Part shown: positions 21,092-33,581 of the stretch, one piece after another
How positions within the stretch are numbered: position 1 is the first letter of the stretch
Layout: the number at the start of each line of letters is the position of its first letter
NCBI GenBank assembly: GCA_036924285.1
Contig: JAYKYS010000001.1
Coordinates: forward strand, 25,791,501-25,855,500
From: Asterella californica
Lineage: Eukaryota > Streptophyta > Marchantiopsida > Marchantiales > Aytoniaceae
Direction of reading: 5' to 3'
DNA length: 64,000 nucleotides
Notes under the pieces: generated by a model
What the model saw: the letters and a program-made list of their open reading frames with translations, nothing else
The model's database searches: none
Told to the model about the DNA's origin: nothing
Program-made: the position numbers and the translations under genes

Positions 21092-21994
21092 TGTAAACTC
21101 TTCACGATCCCATCGATCAACTATCCTCCGATCTCTCAACCACCACGATCGTCATCGATGAATCTGCAAATGTCGGGCTTGTCTTTCACTCAGGGGTCAT
21201 CTCTAATGGCTTTGATGGAAGCACACCATGAATCTTGAAGAGAAAAATGCTAAATTCACTCATTCATACACCCACAAACTTATCAACTAAAAATCTCCAT
21301 AATCTCATCAACTAAAATCCTCCATTCTAACGACGTCTCTCAAGTTCTCACATGCTAAAAATATCCCACACTCTCTATATTACTCAAGTTGTCATTACGA
21401 CAATGTGAAAACAAGGATGAGGAGCTCTTCTTTACTCTTCTATTTATACATTCTAGGTTTTTACTTTGGTACTCTCCGGTAATTCAACCGTAACTACTTT
21501 TACCGGGTTTTACTAAGATATTACTTAAGGTAAAAGCATTAATCACATGGGATTTTTACCTTTTCACATGGGCTTATTCCTTCAAAGTCAACAACTTCTA
21601 GAAGGATTCTGGAATATTCTCAAGGCATCTCGAATTTCCACCCCCCCCCCCTCTACACTAGGACTCACTAAAAAAGAAACATGTGGAATCTCTTCTTGTT
21701 TTTAATGCCCACAAAGTCCACAACTTTAATCCAACCACTAATATCAAGTCAAAAAGGAGATAAGGGATATTTTCCACCTCCTTTCTACCTTTTAGACAAG
21801 ATGACAAGATAGTAGTGCTCACTGAATTCTGCCAAAAGTACAGCTAAGTTTAACCATAACTAACTTTAGCTAGTCATGACTAACTTGATACCTCCTTAAA
21901 GAACTTGGGCAGCAAATAAACATTCTCCACACTTAGTTATAACTAAATACCTTACTAATAGACAAACTTCCTGTGTGTAACATAGGTCGTTACA
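21092..21994 (-). repeat. Array left LTR (A2 3' LTR)
   Basis: This LTR is 903 bp. It shares diagnostic variants with the middle LTR and not with A1, for example ACCACCACGATCGTCATCG and TTGGTACTCTCCGG. It contains a lengthened poly-C run near 21640 and the TATA box at 21440-21448. Confidence 0.9.
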
Positions 21995-22007
21995 TTTTAC
22001 CCCCGGA

Positions 22008-25000
22008 CTAAATTTTCGATCCGTCCTCGGAGTGAAGAGAGAACTCTCGTCGATGAAATAACTTCAACTTGTCATGATTTACCCGATCGAAACTCCTTCC
22101 TCCCAGCTCCTGAAGGTCATATGTGAAGTTGCTCCACACCTTATCTGCAACAAAAGGACTAAAATATCTCGGAAGAAACTTCTTCCTAGCCCTCTTGAAT
22201 CTGACAGCATCATACAACATAACCCAATCTCCGACTTGAAAAAGTTTTACCTCCCTCTTGCCCAACCGTTTGTCGTAACTCTTCTTTTGATACGCCTGAG
22301 CTCGTTCCATCCGGATCATTGCTACCGTTCGGGTCTCTTCCAACTCCATGAGTTGCTCTCTTCTTGATCTGATCACGTCTTCTCCCCTCGACCTTTTCAA
22401 CTTTCGTTGAATAGTTTGAAAAGTATCCAATTCGAATTGGATCGGCAACTTGGACTCTACTCCATAAACCAGTCGAAATGGAGAGTACCCAGTAGAAGTC
22501 TTTGTTGTCGTTCGGTACTCCCATAAGATGGCATGTAGCCTCTTATCCCAAGTATGTTTTGCAGTCTCAACACCAGCATCTTTGACGAGCATCATACAAA
22601 GTGTAAGATTGGTCTTCTCCGCAAGACCATTAGCATTTGGTTTGTATGAGGTCGTTACTCGTGCCTTGATAGAAAAGTGTTGTAGCATAGCAGTAGTCAT
22701 GCTCCCTACAAACTCTCCTCCTCTATCCGAGACCAACTCTAACGGACATCCAAATCTTGTGATGATCCTCTTTCATAGGAATCTACCGACTTTTGTTTCA
22801 TTGGTCTCTCTCAAAGGTCTAGCCTCTACCCACTTGGTACAATAGTCAATGACGACTACAATGTATCTATTGTCTCAAGGTGTCTTATTAAGAAGATCTA
22901 CAAAGTCAATATCTCGTTTCTCAAACGGCCCTAATACTGAAATTGATCTTAACGGAGGTGTTCTAGTAGACTTTAAAGCAAATGCTTGACATACGTCACA
23001 AGTTTTGCAATAGTCTAAACACTCTTTGAAAATCCCTCTCCAGTGATAACTCGCATCCAAAATATTGAAGGATGTTATCTTACCAGCAAAGTGACCCCCG
23101 CAAACAATTCCGTCGTGAAGCTCGTGCATTAGCTTGAATGCCTCCTTCTGATCTACTGCTCTCTTTAGTAACCCATCTGCTCCTTGATGAAACAGAATTC
23201 CCTCCATTATGGTGTAAGATTTGCATCTCTTGATCAACGCGTTACGTTCTCAAGTATGCATACCTTTTGGAAAAGAACCATCTGCAAGGAAACTCCAGAT
23301 TTCCTTGTACTCGTCCGGTATCTCCTCGATGCTTGTGATGGTCATCATATGCTCATCTGGAAATGAATCATCAAACGGTTTTTCTCCCTCATCATCATAA
23401 GCCCTTGACAAAAGATCAGCATTCGCATGTTTTTTTCCTGGTCTATCTTCGATCACATAATCGTATTCTGTTAGAAAGATCTTCTAACGAGCAATACGAC
23501 CTTCGGCATTAGGCTTATTAAAGATATACTTTAAAGCCTTGTGATCTGTGACTATGGAAAATTTCCCTCCTAGCAAGTAGTGTCGAAATTTCTTCAATCC
23601 AAAGATCACTGCTAATCCTTCTCGTCAGTCACGGAGTAATTCTTCTCCGTTGGAACCATCTGCCTACTAGCATAAGTTATAAGATGATCATGCCCGTCTT
23701 CATCTAACTGACTTAATGTACATCCGATTGCTATATTGAAGACATCCGTATACAAAATAAATGCTTTACTCCACTCAGATTTAGCAAGTATAGGAGCTGT
23801 CACTAATGCCTTTTTCAGTTCCTCAAATGCTTCCTTTGTCTTCTGATCATGCACTATCAAGTCAAAATCAACTCCCTTCTTCATGTACATAGTCAAAGCT
23901 ATTGCTTTGTTTGAGAAGGAAAAGACAAACCTACGATAATATCCAACCATGCCAAGAAACTGCCTCAACTTTGTTAAGTTGATCGGAAATGGAAGATCTA
24001 CAATCTTTTTCACCTTCTCAGGATCTACCGCAATCCCATTCTTGGAAATGATGTGCCCTAACAGTAGACCTTCTTCGCAGCCAAAGATGCACTTCTCTGG
24101 ATTTAGAGAAGCGTTGGCTTGCTCCAACCGCTGCAAAACTTTGATCACATGATCAAAGTGGTCCTCCTTTCTTCCGTACACACAGAAATTGTCAATGAAA
24201 TCCCGAACAAACTTCCCTATGAATGGTTCAAACACCTTGTTCATGAACCTTTGGAACGTGGCCGGAGCATTACACAGTCCGAATGACATCACCCGAAATG
24301 CAAATGTTCCCCAAGGAGTAGTGAAAATAGTCAACTGTTGGTACTCCTGTGCTATCTTGATCTGGTTATACCCATTATAACCATCACCAATGCTGTACCA
24401 CTCATGACCAGCAACTTCCTCCAAAATCTCATCTATAAATGGTAGAGGATAATAATCCTTCTTGGTAACTGTGTTCAACTTTTTATAGTCTATGCACCCT
24501 CGCAGCTTACCATTCTTTTTCTTGACAATCACAATGGGTGAAACCCATTCTGAGTTCTCCACCTCATATATGAAACTCGCCTCCTTCAACTTGTCTATCT
24601 CCTCCTTGACCATCATTGCCGTTGTGGGATTGACTCTTCTATGCTTCTGTCGAACTAGTCTTGCGTGCTCCCCAATTCGATTCGATGAGTCTCGAGAGTC
24701 ACCTCCTTCAAATCCTTGTAGCTGAAAGCAAACACATGGATATATTTTCAAAATATATCTAGGAATCTACTTTTCTTTTCTTGAGTGACATTGATATCAA
24801 ACTTCAGGGTAGAAAGTCTTCTCACAATCTCTGCCTCACTCAACTCTTCTTTGTCAGGATCTTTCTCCACTGCTGGTCGAGGAAACAAGTCAATAGCACT
24901 AAGCTGATGTAATGATTCATCTCGATCAAATCCTTCGTCCTCAGACGAGGATTCTTGATCGTAAGAATCTCCAGTATCTACTTTTGAGACACTCTGATCA

Positions 25001-26892
25001 TCCTCCGTATCAGATTCCCAGTAGTCACTAGTGGGTCTATCAGAGTCAGAAGTCACAACTCCAACACTCGAGAGAGATACTATCACTCTATGATCTCTAA
25101 GCCCAATCCGTAAGTATCCCTTGTGCCACTTATCAGTGGTGCGCACAGCTCTCAACCAAGACCTACCTAGGAGCAAATCATAACTAGAGTCCTTTAACAC
25201 TTGAAAGGACATCAATGTTTGAACTCTCATCACAGACACGACCACCTGCTCTAACACACCAAGAGGTCTTACCCGTTGCTTGTTAGCCATCCCCACGACA
25301 ATGCTAGTCGGACGAGTTGATTCCATCCTCAACTTCTTCATCAACCTCTCCGATATGGAGTTTACAGCCGACCCTCCATCCATCAATATGTCAGAGAGGT
25401 AGTGATCATTCAACCGGACTTCAATCTTTGAAGCCCTAGTGCATACCTCTGAAGCATGCACATCCACCACACTAACTCCCACAGACTTTGATGTCTTGCT
25501 CTTGGGTTTTTTCTTCTTGCTTCTCTTAGAACTCAGTCCTCCTCTGAGTTCCCTTCGTAAGCTGGGATTAAGTGCTATCAGTTGTCTAACAATGATGTTG
25601 GCTTTCTGAGCACCGACATCTTCAACCACATCATATCCCGCTTGGGAAGATGAAATGGTGAAATCTGCCATCCCTTGCTTCCTTCTTGGCTCCCTTGGTG
25701 TACTCGAAACATTACTCGAACGAGTACTTCTACTTGCTGACTCCTCCATGAAAACCGGTTCATCAGAAAATCTAGTTCTTATCCTTTCTTGAGCTAAAAG
25801 CTCCACCGGTGCATGAGAAGAGTTTGAACTCTCTCCTTTCTCGTAGATGGGATCTCGCACGACATAGATAGTAGCCACCCCCTTGTCTCGTCCTTGTGAT
25901 GGATTTCCTCCACCCACATTCATTCTGACAACTTCGGCACCTCTTGCTCCGTTGTTAAGACAATTTTGCTGGAAATGAGAACCTCCACACGTCCAACAAG
26001 TGATTCTTCCAAAGTTACCTTGGTTGCCTCCAAAGTTATCTTTATTTTCTCGATTAGGATTGTTGTCGTAACCTCTTTGACCTCCTCCTCCACCTTTGTT
26101 CCTCCATTCTCGTAACTGCACCACGTTTATCTTAAGATCCGCAAGAGTATCGGTGATGCTCTTCAACTCGGCATGAAAATCAAAGGTAGCAGTAGACATT
26201 GTTGTTGGGACAAATGGTCTTGGCACCACCGTTGGAGTAGGAGCTGACGTTGAAGCAATCACCAATTATGATGGTGCAGGTGTGATCGTTGTGACTACAC
26301 CAGGAGTCGGAGTCGACAACAGAGCAACATGATGAGGTTGGATGATATCTCCTTCATCCAAACTCTCTTCCATATTTGTCGCAATCTTGATGGCCTTCGC
26401 TTTGGTTGCTGGCTTCTCGTACCTCACTTGGGTTCGAATTGAAGGCCTCAACCCTCCCACCAAGTTCTTGGTCAACAATGCTCCAATCCCCGTCATCGTT
26501 AGCTCCACATTGTCTCCACTCTTCCGTAGGACCGTCCGGAACCGTTGCTCCAACTTATCCACCCTTTCGGCATATTGCCGAACTTTCTCGTCATCCCGTT
26601 GCTTCAAATGAGTAAGCTCCACCATGAGCTTCTCATAACTCTCTTCTGGAAGAAATTCTTCGATGAGTGCATTACTCAACGTCTCCCATGTGTCCTCAAC
26701 TGTACCAGGTGTCTTGCTCTTCACTCGGTCTTCATACCACGTAAGAGCAAAATCTTCTAAAAATTCTGGCAGTAACAACACCCATTCTTCCTTCCTTCTC
26801 ACGTTGTTTCCGATGCAACCCCTTTTGAAGTCTCGTACAAATGGTTCTACATCTTCATTGTCCTTCTCATAAAACACTGGTAACTTCTCCAT
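22008..26892 (-). pseudogene. gag-pol: A2 gag-pol, inactivated
   Basis: It is colinear with the intact A1 polyprotein, with all domains recognisable: Gag, zinc knuckle, protease, RT with FIDN at the active site, RNase H and integrase. Lesions seen: TAA at 26266-26268 in the Gag linker (CAA in A1), TGA at 24748-24750 before RT, a one-base deletion near 24672 and a one-base deletion near 23627 in RNase H. TGA also occurs at 23250-23252 and near 22877. In RT the second active-site Asp is Asn. The deletion near 23627 and the TGA at 23250 are also present in A3. Most stops are C-to-T changes on the coding strand. Confidence 0.9.
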
Positions 26893-27104
26893 CTTGTAAC
26901 TACTCTTCTATCCTTCCAATTTTTGTGCAATAACTACTCGCTAAAAGAGCACGAACATCACCGATTCCATTCACGAATAATCTACCATAGGTAAAATAAA
27001 AGGAAATGGTTGTAACAACACCTCTTGTGCCATCTCTTCTCCCAAAGTAATCATGAGCCTGAGTCGCATCACCGTCTTCTCCACCATCCGAATGACGATC
27101 TCCA

Positions 27105-27580
27105 TCACAACTCAGCCGAGTCCTCCTTTGAAGTCGACAACTTCTCCGTCTCAGCTCTTTGAGTCCCGTCGAACTTCTCGACTACTGACGTAAGTAGGGC
27201 AGCCACATCGACGCACTTGTGTCCTCTTGACAGATCACTCACTCCACAACTTAGACAAGGATCTTCTCCTAGAAGATGAATTGGCGCTGGTGACGATGGA
27301 CCCACTCGAAGACTTAAATCCGTAAACTCCCGCTTCCTTTTAGCTCTCTCGATTCTGATTCTAGTTGGACAATTCACTACTTTATGTCCCAAGCCTCTAC
27401 AGAAATAACACCACAAGTCGGTTTCTACTCTTCTCCTCGGAGATTCTACTTGAGGTTTTGTATTAGGGTTCTCAAACTCAACGATAACCTCTTTCGAGCT
27501 CTCTCCGACACTTACTATGACATCTAAACCTTGAGGAAAGTTTCTAAGTCAACTTTCCAATCTTTCGAACTTTCACTCAT
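27105..27580 (-). pseudogene. A2 ORF-B, frameshifted
   Basis: It is homologous to the A1 ORF-B. The knuckle CYFCRGLGHKVVNC and the second motif (CLSCGVSDLSRGHKC) are intact in the C-terminal 103 codons. A one-base deletion near 27550 (AAGTCAAC versus AAGTCTAAC) disconnects the start at 27578-27580. Confidence 0.7.
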
Positions 27581-27718
27581 GTTGCACCTTCTCAACCATT
27601 AAGTGGACAAAATATCTTTGAGGAAAATAACTCTTCATCACTTTCTTAACTCTTTTGAGCTTTATATTGAAAATCGTGTATTATACATGCTATACACGAA
27701 ATAAAATCCAATCTAAAA

Positions 27719-28036
27719 TTAAGAGTCCATGATAAGATCCTCATGACCATCGTCTATACTAATCCTAGCAGACATCTTGAAGTCACTTTTGTAAGGATCA
27801 CACTCTATTTTGCCAGGAGCATTCATGGCCTCTACAGTGAATGATACTTTGAACTCAACCTTCTTCGCATCTACGCCGATGCTCGCAGAAGCTTCTTGAT
27901 ATAAAGCAAAAATGGCACCTCACTTGCAATAGATGCTTGATCGCAACGACTCTATACTTAACTTTGGCTTTTTCGTCTCCGTTCTAACTCCCAAACGTCT
28001 CTTCTTCAACCTCGGCACTCGAACTGGATTTCTCAT
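27719..28036 (-). pseudogene. A2 ORF-A with a premature stop
   Basis: The frame aligns end to end with the A1 ORF-A. The start ATG at 28034-28036 is kept. The Trp of STWGALF in A1 is TGA here (near 27918). No other lesion is obvious. Confidence 0.6.
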
Positions 28037-28169
28037 GACGTATCGTCAAGACCTCCTTGTATGTCAAACCGTATATCTCTTAATCGGTAAGGGATCTCTC
28101 CAAGATTTTTGTGATCTCCAGTAGCTCAACCTCCAAGCTACTTACAAATGAAGTTTCAATAGAAAAGTC

Positions 28170-28640
28170 TTTAATCAAAAGAGATGGTGCTGACTGTACA
28201 AATTTTCAGAGAACTGAAATTTGTACATTTTCACTTTTCTCATGGCTTTCAACCCCCTCATCTTTGAAAATTCATGGCTCTCTCTCGATACCACCTTTTC
28301 TCCTTATTTCTGTTGTCTTAGATAGCTTATCAGCCAATCTAAAACACTGGAAAGTTTCTCAAGAAAATAAAATTCACAGAAAATCTGACAATGACTGTAA
28401 ACTTTTTCCAGAGAACAGAATTCCTCAACTCTCACGAATAGACCCCCTCAACTTTGAAAATTCATTGCTCCCTCTCTAGACCACCTTTTCCTATGATTTT
28501 TTTTGTCGTAGATAGGTTATCAGCCAAGCTACAATCCTGGAAATTTTCACTGGAAAATAAAATTCACAGAAACTCTAACAATGACTGTAAACATTTTCTA
28601 GAGAGCAAAAATCTTCAAACTCGGAAATTTTTCTCCTCTA
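28170..28640 (-). repeat. A2 leader tandem repeats
   Basis: Blocks equivalent to the A1 190-bp units recur near 28331 (GCCAATCTAAAACACTGG) and 28523 (GCCAAGCTACAATCCTGG), with flanking partial copies. Confidence 0.7.
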
Positions 28641-28706
28641 ATACTTCTCTCTTCTTCTTTCTCTAAACTCTTGTTTCATCCCTTTTCAACTCTCCTCAAA
28701 CTCTTT

Positions 28707-28985
28707 CTAAGTGAACAAGATGTAAAGAATAATCTCGAATGCGTCATAGATCATTACAGGATACACGAAAGGTTGTAATGTTGCTAACATCGCGTTAGCT
28801 CTCTCTCCTCCCAACGTTCTCTCCATGTGTTCTCTCATAATCTCTTTTTGTCTAATATAAAACTGAACTCTAAACATTTTTAATGATCTCTTCAAGTGAG
28901 GTCCCGGCAACGGAACCAAAAATGTAAATCCTTCAGGATCCCATTGATCAACTACCCCCGATCTCTCAACCACCACGATCGTCAT
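28707..28985 (-). CDS. A2 ORF-0, extended to 92 aa
   Basis: In this copy the 56-codon frame conserved in all A copies is open further upstream, running across the primer-binding site and into the LTR to an ATG at 28983-28985. In A1 the upstream part is broken by an extra G. The shared part begins MFRVQFYIRQKEIM and ends YILFT. Because the extension covers the primer site, part of its sequence is constrained for other reasons. Treat it as a candidate only. Confidence 0.3.
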   Translation of the reverse strand: MTIVVVERSGVVDQWDPEGFTFLVPLPGPHLKRSLKMFRVQFYIRQKEIMREHMERTLGGERANAMLATLQPFVYPVMIYDAFEIILYILFT

Positions 28986-29833
28986 CGATGAATCTGCAAA
29001 TGTCGGACCTGTCTCACTCAGGGGTCACCTCTGATGGCTTTGATGGAAGCACACCATGAATCTTGAAGAGAAAAATGCTAAGTTCACTCATTCATACACC
29101 CACAAACTTATCAACTAAAAATCTCCATAATCTCATCAACTAAAATCTTCCATTCTAACGATGTCTCTCAAGTTTTCACATACTAAAAATATCCCACATT
29201 CTCTATATTACTCAAGTTGTCATTACAACGATGTGAAAACAAGGATGAGGAGCTCTTCTCTACTCCTCTATTTATACATTCTAGGTTTTTACTTTGGTAC
29301 TCTCCGGTAACTCAGCCGTAACTACTTTTACCGGGTTTTACTAAGATATTACTTAAAGTAAAAGCATTAATCACATGGGAATTTTATTTTTTCACATGGG
29401 CTTATTCTTTCAAAGTCAACAACTTCTAGAAGGATTCTGAAATATTCTCAATGAATCTTGAATTTCCACCCCCCCTCTACACTAAGACCCACTAAAAAGG
29501 AAACATGTGGAATCTCTTCTTGTTTTTAATGCCCACAAAGTCCACAACTTTAATCCAACCACTAATATCAAGTCAAAAAGGAGATAAGGGATACTTTCCA
29601 CCTCCTTTCTACCTTTTAGACAAGATGACAAGATAGTAGTGCTCACTCTTTAGAAAATATCTGAATTTTGCCAAAAATACAGCTAAGTTTAACCATAACT
29701 AACTTTAGCTAGTCATGACTAACTTGATACCTCCTTAAAGTACTTGGGCAGCAAATAAACATTCTCAACACTTAGTTATAACTAAATACCTTACTAATAG
29801 ACAAACTTCCTATGTGTAACATAGGTCGTTACA
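28923..29833 (-). repeat. Shared middle LTR of the A2/A3 array
   Basis: This LTR is 911 bp. Its left edge abuts the A2 primer-site side (GGAACCAAAAA then TGTAAATCC). Its right edge abuts the A3 polypurine side (GTTACA then TTTTACCTCTGG). TATA box at 29268-29276. Confidence 0.9.
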
Positions 29834-30553
29834 TTTTACCTCTGGACTAAATTTTCGCTCCGTCCTTGGAGCGAAGAGAGAACTTTCGTCTATGAAACAA
29901 CTTCTACTTGTCATGGTTGACACGATCAAATCTCCTTCCTCCCAGTTCCTGAAGGTCATCTGTGAAGTTGCTCCACACCTTATCTACAACAAAAGGACCA
30001 AAATATGTAGGAAGAAACTTCTTCTAGCCCTCTTGAATCTGATAGCATCATACAACATAACTCAATCTCCGACTTGAAAAGATTTTACCTCTCTCTTGCC
30101 CAACCGTTTGTCGTAACTCTTCTTTTGATACGCCTGAGCTCGTTCCATCCGGATCATTGCTATCGCTCGGGTCTCTTCCAATTCCATGAGTTGCTCTCTT
30201 CTTGATCTGATCACGTCTTCTCCCCTCGATCTCTTCAATTTTTGTTGAATAGTTTGAAAAGTATCCAATTCGAATTGGATCGACAATTTGGACTCCACTC
30301 CATAAACCAGTCGAAATGGAGAGTACCCAGTAGAAGTCTTTGTTGTCGTTCGGTACTCCCATAAGATGGCATGTAGCCTCTTATCTCAAGTATGTTTCGC
30401 AATCTCAACACCAGCATCTTAGGCGAGCATCATACAAAGTGTAAGATTGGTCTTTTCCGCAAGACCATTAGCATTTGGTTTGTATGAGATCGTTACTCGT
30501 GGCTTGATAGAAAAGTGTTGTAGCATAGCATTAGTCATGCTCCCTACAAACTC

Positions 30554-30580
30554 TCCTCCTCCTCCTCCTCCTCCTCCTCC
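30554..30580 (-). repeat. Trinucleotide expansion (GGA)9 in the A3 integrase
   Basis: On the plus strand it is nine TCC units. At this place A1 encodes SDRGGEF. A3 encodes S, then a run of nine Gly, then EF, so the catalytic Asp is lost without a frameshift. Confidence 0.85.
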
Positions 30581-33576
30581 TGAGACCAACTCTAACGGAC
30601 ATCCAAATCTCGTGATGATCCTCTCCCATAAGAATCTATCGACTTCTGTTTCATTGGTATCTCTCAAAGGTCTAGCCTCTACCCACTTGGTACAATAGAC
30701 AACTTCAATGTATCTATTGCCTCGAGGTGTCTTATTAAGAGGACCTACAAAGTCAATACCTCATTTCTCAAACGGTCCTAATACTAGAATTGATCTTAGC
30801 GGAGGTGTTCTAGTAGACTTTAGAGCAAATGCTTGACATACGTCACAAGTTTGCAATAGTCTAAACATTCCCTGAAAATTCCTCTCCAATGATAACCAGC
30901 ATCCAAAATCTTGAAGGCTGTTATCTTACCAGCAAAGTGTCCTCCGCAAATAGTACCGTCGTGAAACTCGTGCATTATCTTGAACGTCTCTTTCTGACCA
31001 ACTGCTCTCCTTAGTAACCCGTCTGCTCCTTGATGAAATAGAATTCCCTCCACCATGGTGTAAGGTTTGCATCTCTTGATTAACGCGTTACGTTCTCAAG
31101 TATGCATACCTTTTGGAAAAGAACCATCTGCAAGGAAACTCCCGATTTCCTTGTACTCGTCTGGTATCTCCCCAATGCTTGTGATGGTCATCAGATGCTC
31201 ATCTGGAAATGAATCATCAAACGGTTCTTCTCCCTCATCATCATAAGTCTTCGACAAAATATCAGCATTCGCATGTTTTTTTCCTGGTCTATCTTCGATC
31301 ACGTAATCGTATTCTGTTAGAAGGATCTTCCAACGAGCAATACGACCTTCGACATTAAGCTTATTAGAGATATACTTTAAAGCCTTGTGATCTGTGACTA
31401 TGGAAAATTTCCCTCTTAGCAAATAGTGTCAAAATTTCTTCAATCCAAAGATCACCGCTAATCCTTCTCGTCAGTCACGGCGTAATTCTTCTCCGTTGGA
31501 ACCATCTGCCTACTAGCATAAGCTATAGGATGATCATGCCCATCTTCATCTAACTGACTTAATGTACATCCAATTGCTACATTGGAGGCATCCGTATACA
31601 AAATAAATGGTTTACTCCACTCAGGTATACGAGCTGTCACTAATGTCTTTGTCAGTTCCTCAAATGCTTCCTTCGCTTTCTGATCATGCACTATCAAGTC
31701 AAAATCAACTCCCTTCTTCATGTACATAGTCAAAGCTATTGCTTTGTTTGAGAAGGAAAAGACAAACCTACGGTAATATCCAACCATGCCAAGAAACTGC
31801 CTCAACTTTGTCAAGTTAATCGGAAATGAAAGATCCAGAATCTTCTTCACCTTCTCAGGATCTACCGCAATCCCATTCTTGGAAATGATGTGTCCTAACA
31901 GCAGACCTTCTTCGTAGCCAAAGTGCACTTCTCTGGATTTAGAGAAGCGTTGGCTTGCTCCAACCGCTGCAAAACTTTGATCACATGATCAAAGTGGTCC
32001 TCCTTTCTTCCGTACACACAGAAATCGTCAATGAAATCCCGAACAAACTTCCCTGTGAATGGTTCAAACATCTTGTTCATGAACCTCTGAAACGTGGCTG
32101 GAGCATTACACAGTCCGAACGGCATCACCCGAAATGCAATTGTTCCCCAAGGAGTAGTGAAAGTAGTCAACTGCTGGTACTCTTGTGCTATCTTGATCTG
32201 GTTATACCCACTATAACCATCACCAAAATTGTACCACTCATGACCAACAACTTCCTCCAAAATCTCATCTATAGATAGCAGAGAATAGTAATCCTTCTTG
32301 GTAACTGCATTCAGCTTCTTATAGTCTATGCACACTCGTAGCTTACCATTCTTCTTCTTGACAATCACAATGAATGAAACCCATTCTGAATTCTCCACCT
32401 CGTAGATGAAACTTGCCTCCTTCAACTTGTCTATCTCCTCCTTGACCATCATTGCCGTGGTTGGATTGACTCTTCTCTGCTTCTGTCGAACTGGTCTTCC
32501 GTTCTCTTCTAATTCGATTCGATGAGTCTCTAGAGTCACCTCCTTCTAATCCTTGTAGTTGAAAGCAAACACATGGATATATTTCCGAAATATATCTAGG
32601 AATCTACTTTTCTCATCGTGAGTGACATTGATACCAAACTTCAGGGTAGAGAATCTTCTCACAATCTCTACCTCACTCAACTCCTCTTTGTCAGGATCTT
32701 TCTTCACTGCTGGTCGAGACAACAAGTCAATGGCACTAAGCTGATGTAATGATTCATCTCAACCAAATCCTTCGTCCTCAGACGAGGATTCTTGATCGTA
32801 AGAATCTCCGGTATCTATTTTTGAGACACTCTGATCATCCTCCGTATCAGATTCCCAGTAGTCACTAGTGGATCTATCAGAGTCAGAAGTCACAACTCCA
32901 ACACCCGAGAGAGATACTATCACTCTATGATCTCTAGGCCCAGTCCGTAAGTATCCCTTGTGTCACATATTAGTGGTGCGCACAGCTCTCAACCAAGGCC
33001 TATCTATGAGCAAATCATAACTAGAGTCCTTTAACACTTAAAAGGACATCAATGTTTGAACTCCCATCACAAACACAACCACCTTCTCTAACACACCAAG
33101 AGGTCTTACCCGTTGCTTGTTAGCCATCTCCAAGACAATGCTAGCCGGGCGAGTTGGTTCCATCCTCAACTTCTTCATCAACCTCTATGATATGGCATTT
33201 ACAACCGACCCTACATCCATCAATATGTCAGAGACGTAGTGATCATTCAACCATACTTCAATCTTTGAAGCCCTAGTGCATACCTCTGAAGCATGCACAT
33301 CCACCACATCAACTCCCAGAGACTTCGATGTCTTGCACTTGGATTTTTTCTTCTTGCTTCTCTTAGAACGCAGTCCTCCTCTGAGTTCTCTTCGTAAGCT
33401 GGGATTAAGTGCGATCAGTTGTCCAACAATGATGTTGGCTTTCTGAGCATCCACATCTTCAACCACATTATATCCCGCTTGGGAAGATGAAATGGTGAAA
33501 TCCGTCATCCCCAGCTTCCTTCTTGACTCCCTTGATGTACTCGAAACATTACTCAAACAAGTACTTCTACTTGCTG

Positions 33577-33581
33577 ACTCC
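33577..33581 (+). repeat. N1 target-site duplication ACTCC (left)
   Basis: A1 has a single uninterrupted CTGACTCCTCCATG at this place (near 8390). In A3 the ACTCC is repeated at 59977-59981 on the far side of N1. Confidence 0.9.

Larger units (their letters stand above)
29847..33581 (-). pseudogene. gag-pol: A3 gag-pol, 3' portion, inactivated
   Basis: It covers the family A polyprotein from the region after the zinc knuckle to the integrase end, at which point N1 interrupts it (33582). Many lesions are visible. TGA at 31096-31098 and the RNase H one-base deletion near 31467 are shared with A2. A frameshift near 31920 and a deletion near 30850 are private to A3. In the integrase an in-frame (TCC)9 run at 30554-30580 has replaced the residues around the second catalytic Asp. 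RT keeps FIDD. The 5' part of the gene lies at 59982-61130. Confidence 0.85.

Noticed and set aside
21636..21652. Poly-C run in the A2 left LTR as a functional signal
   Set aside because: Other A LTRs have a shorter run at the same place. It looks like homopolymer slippage.
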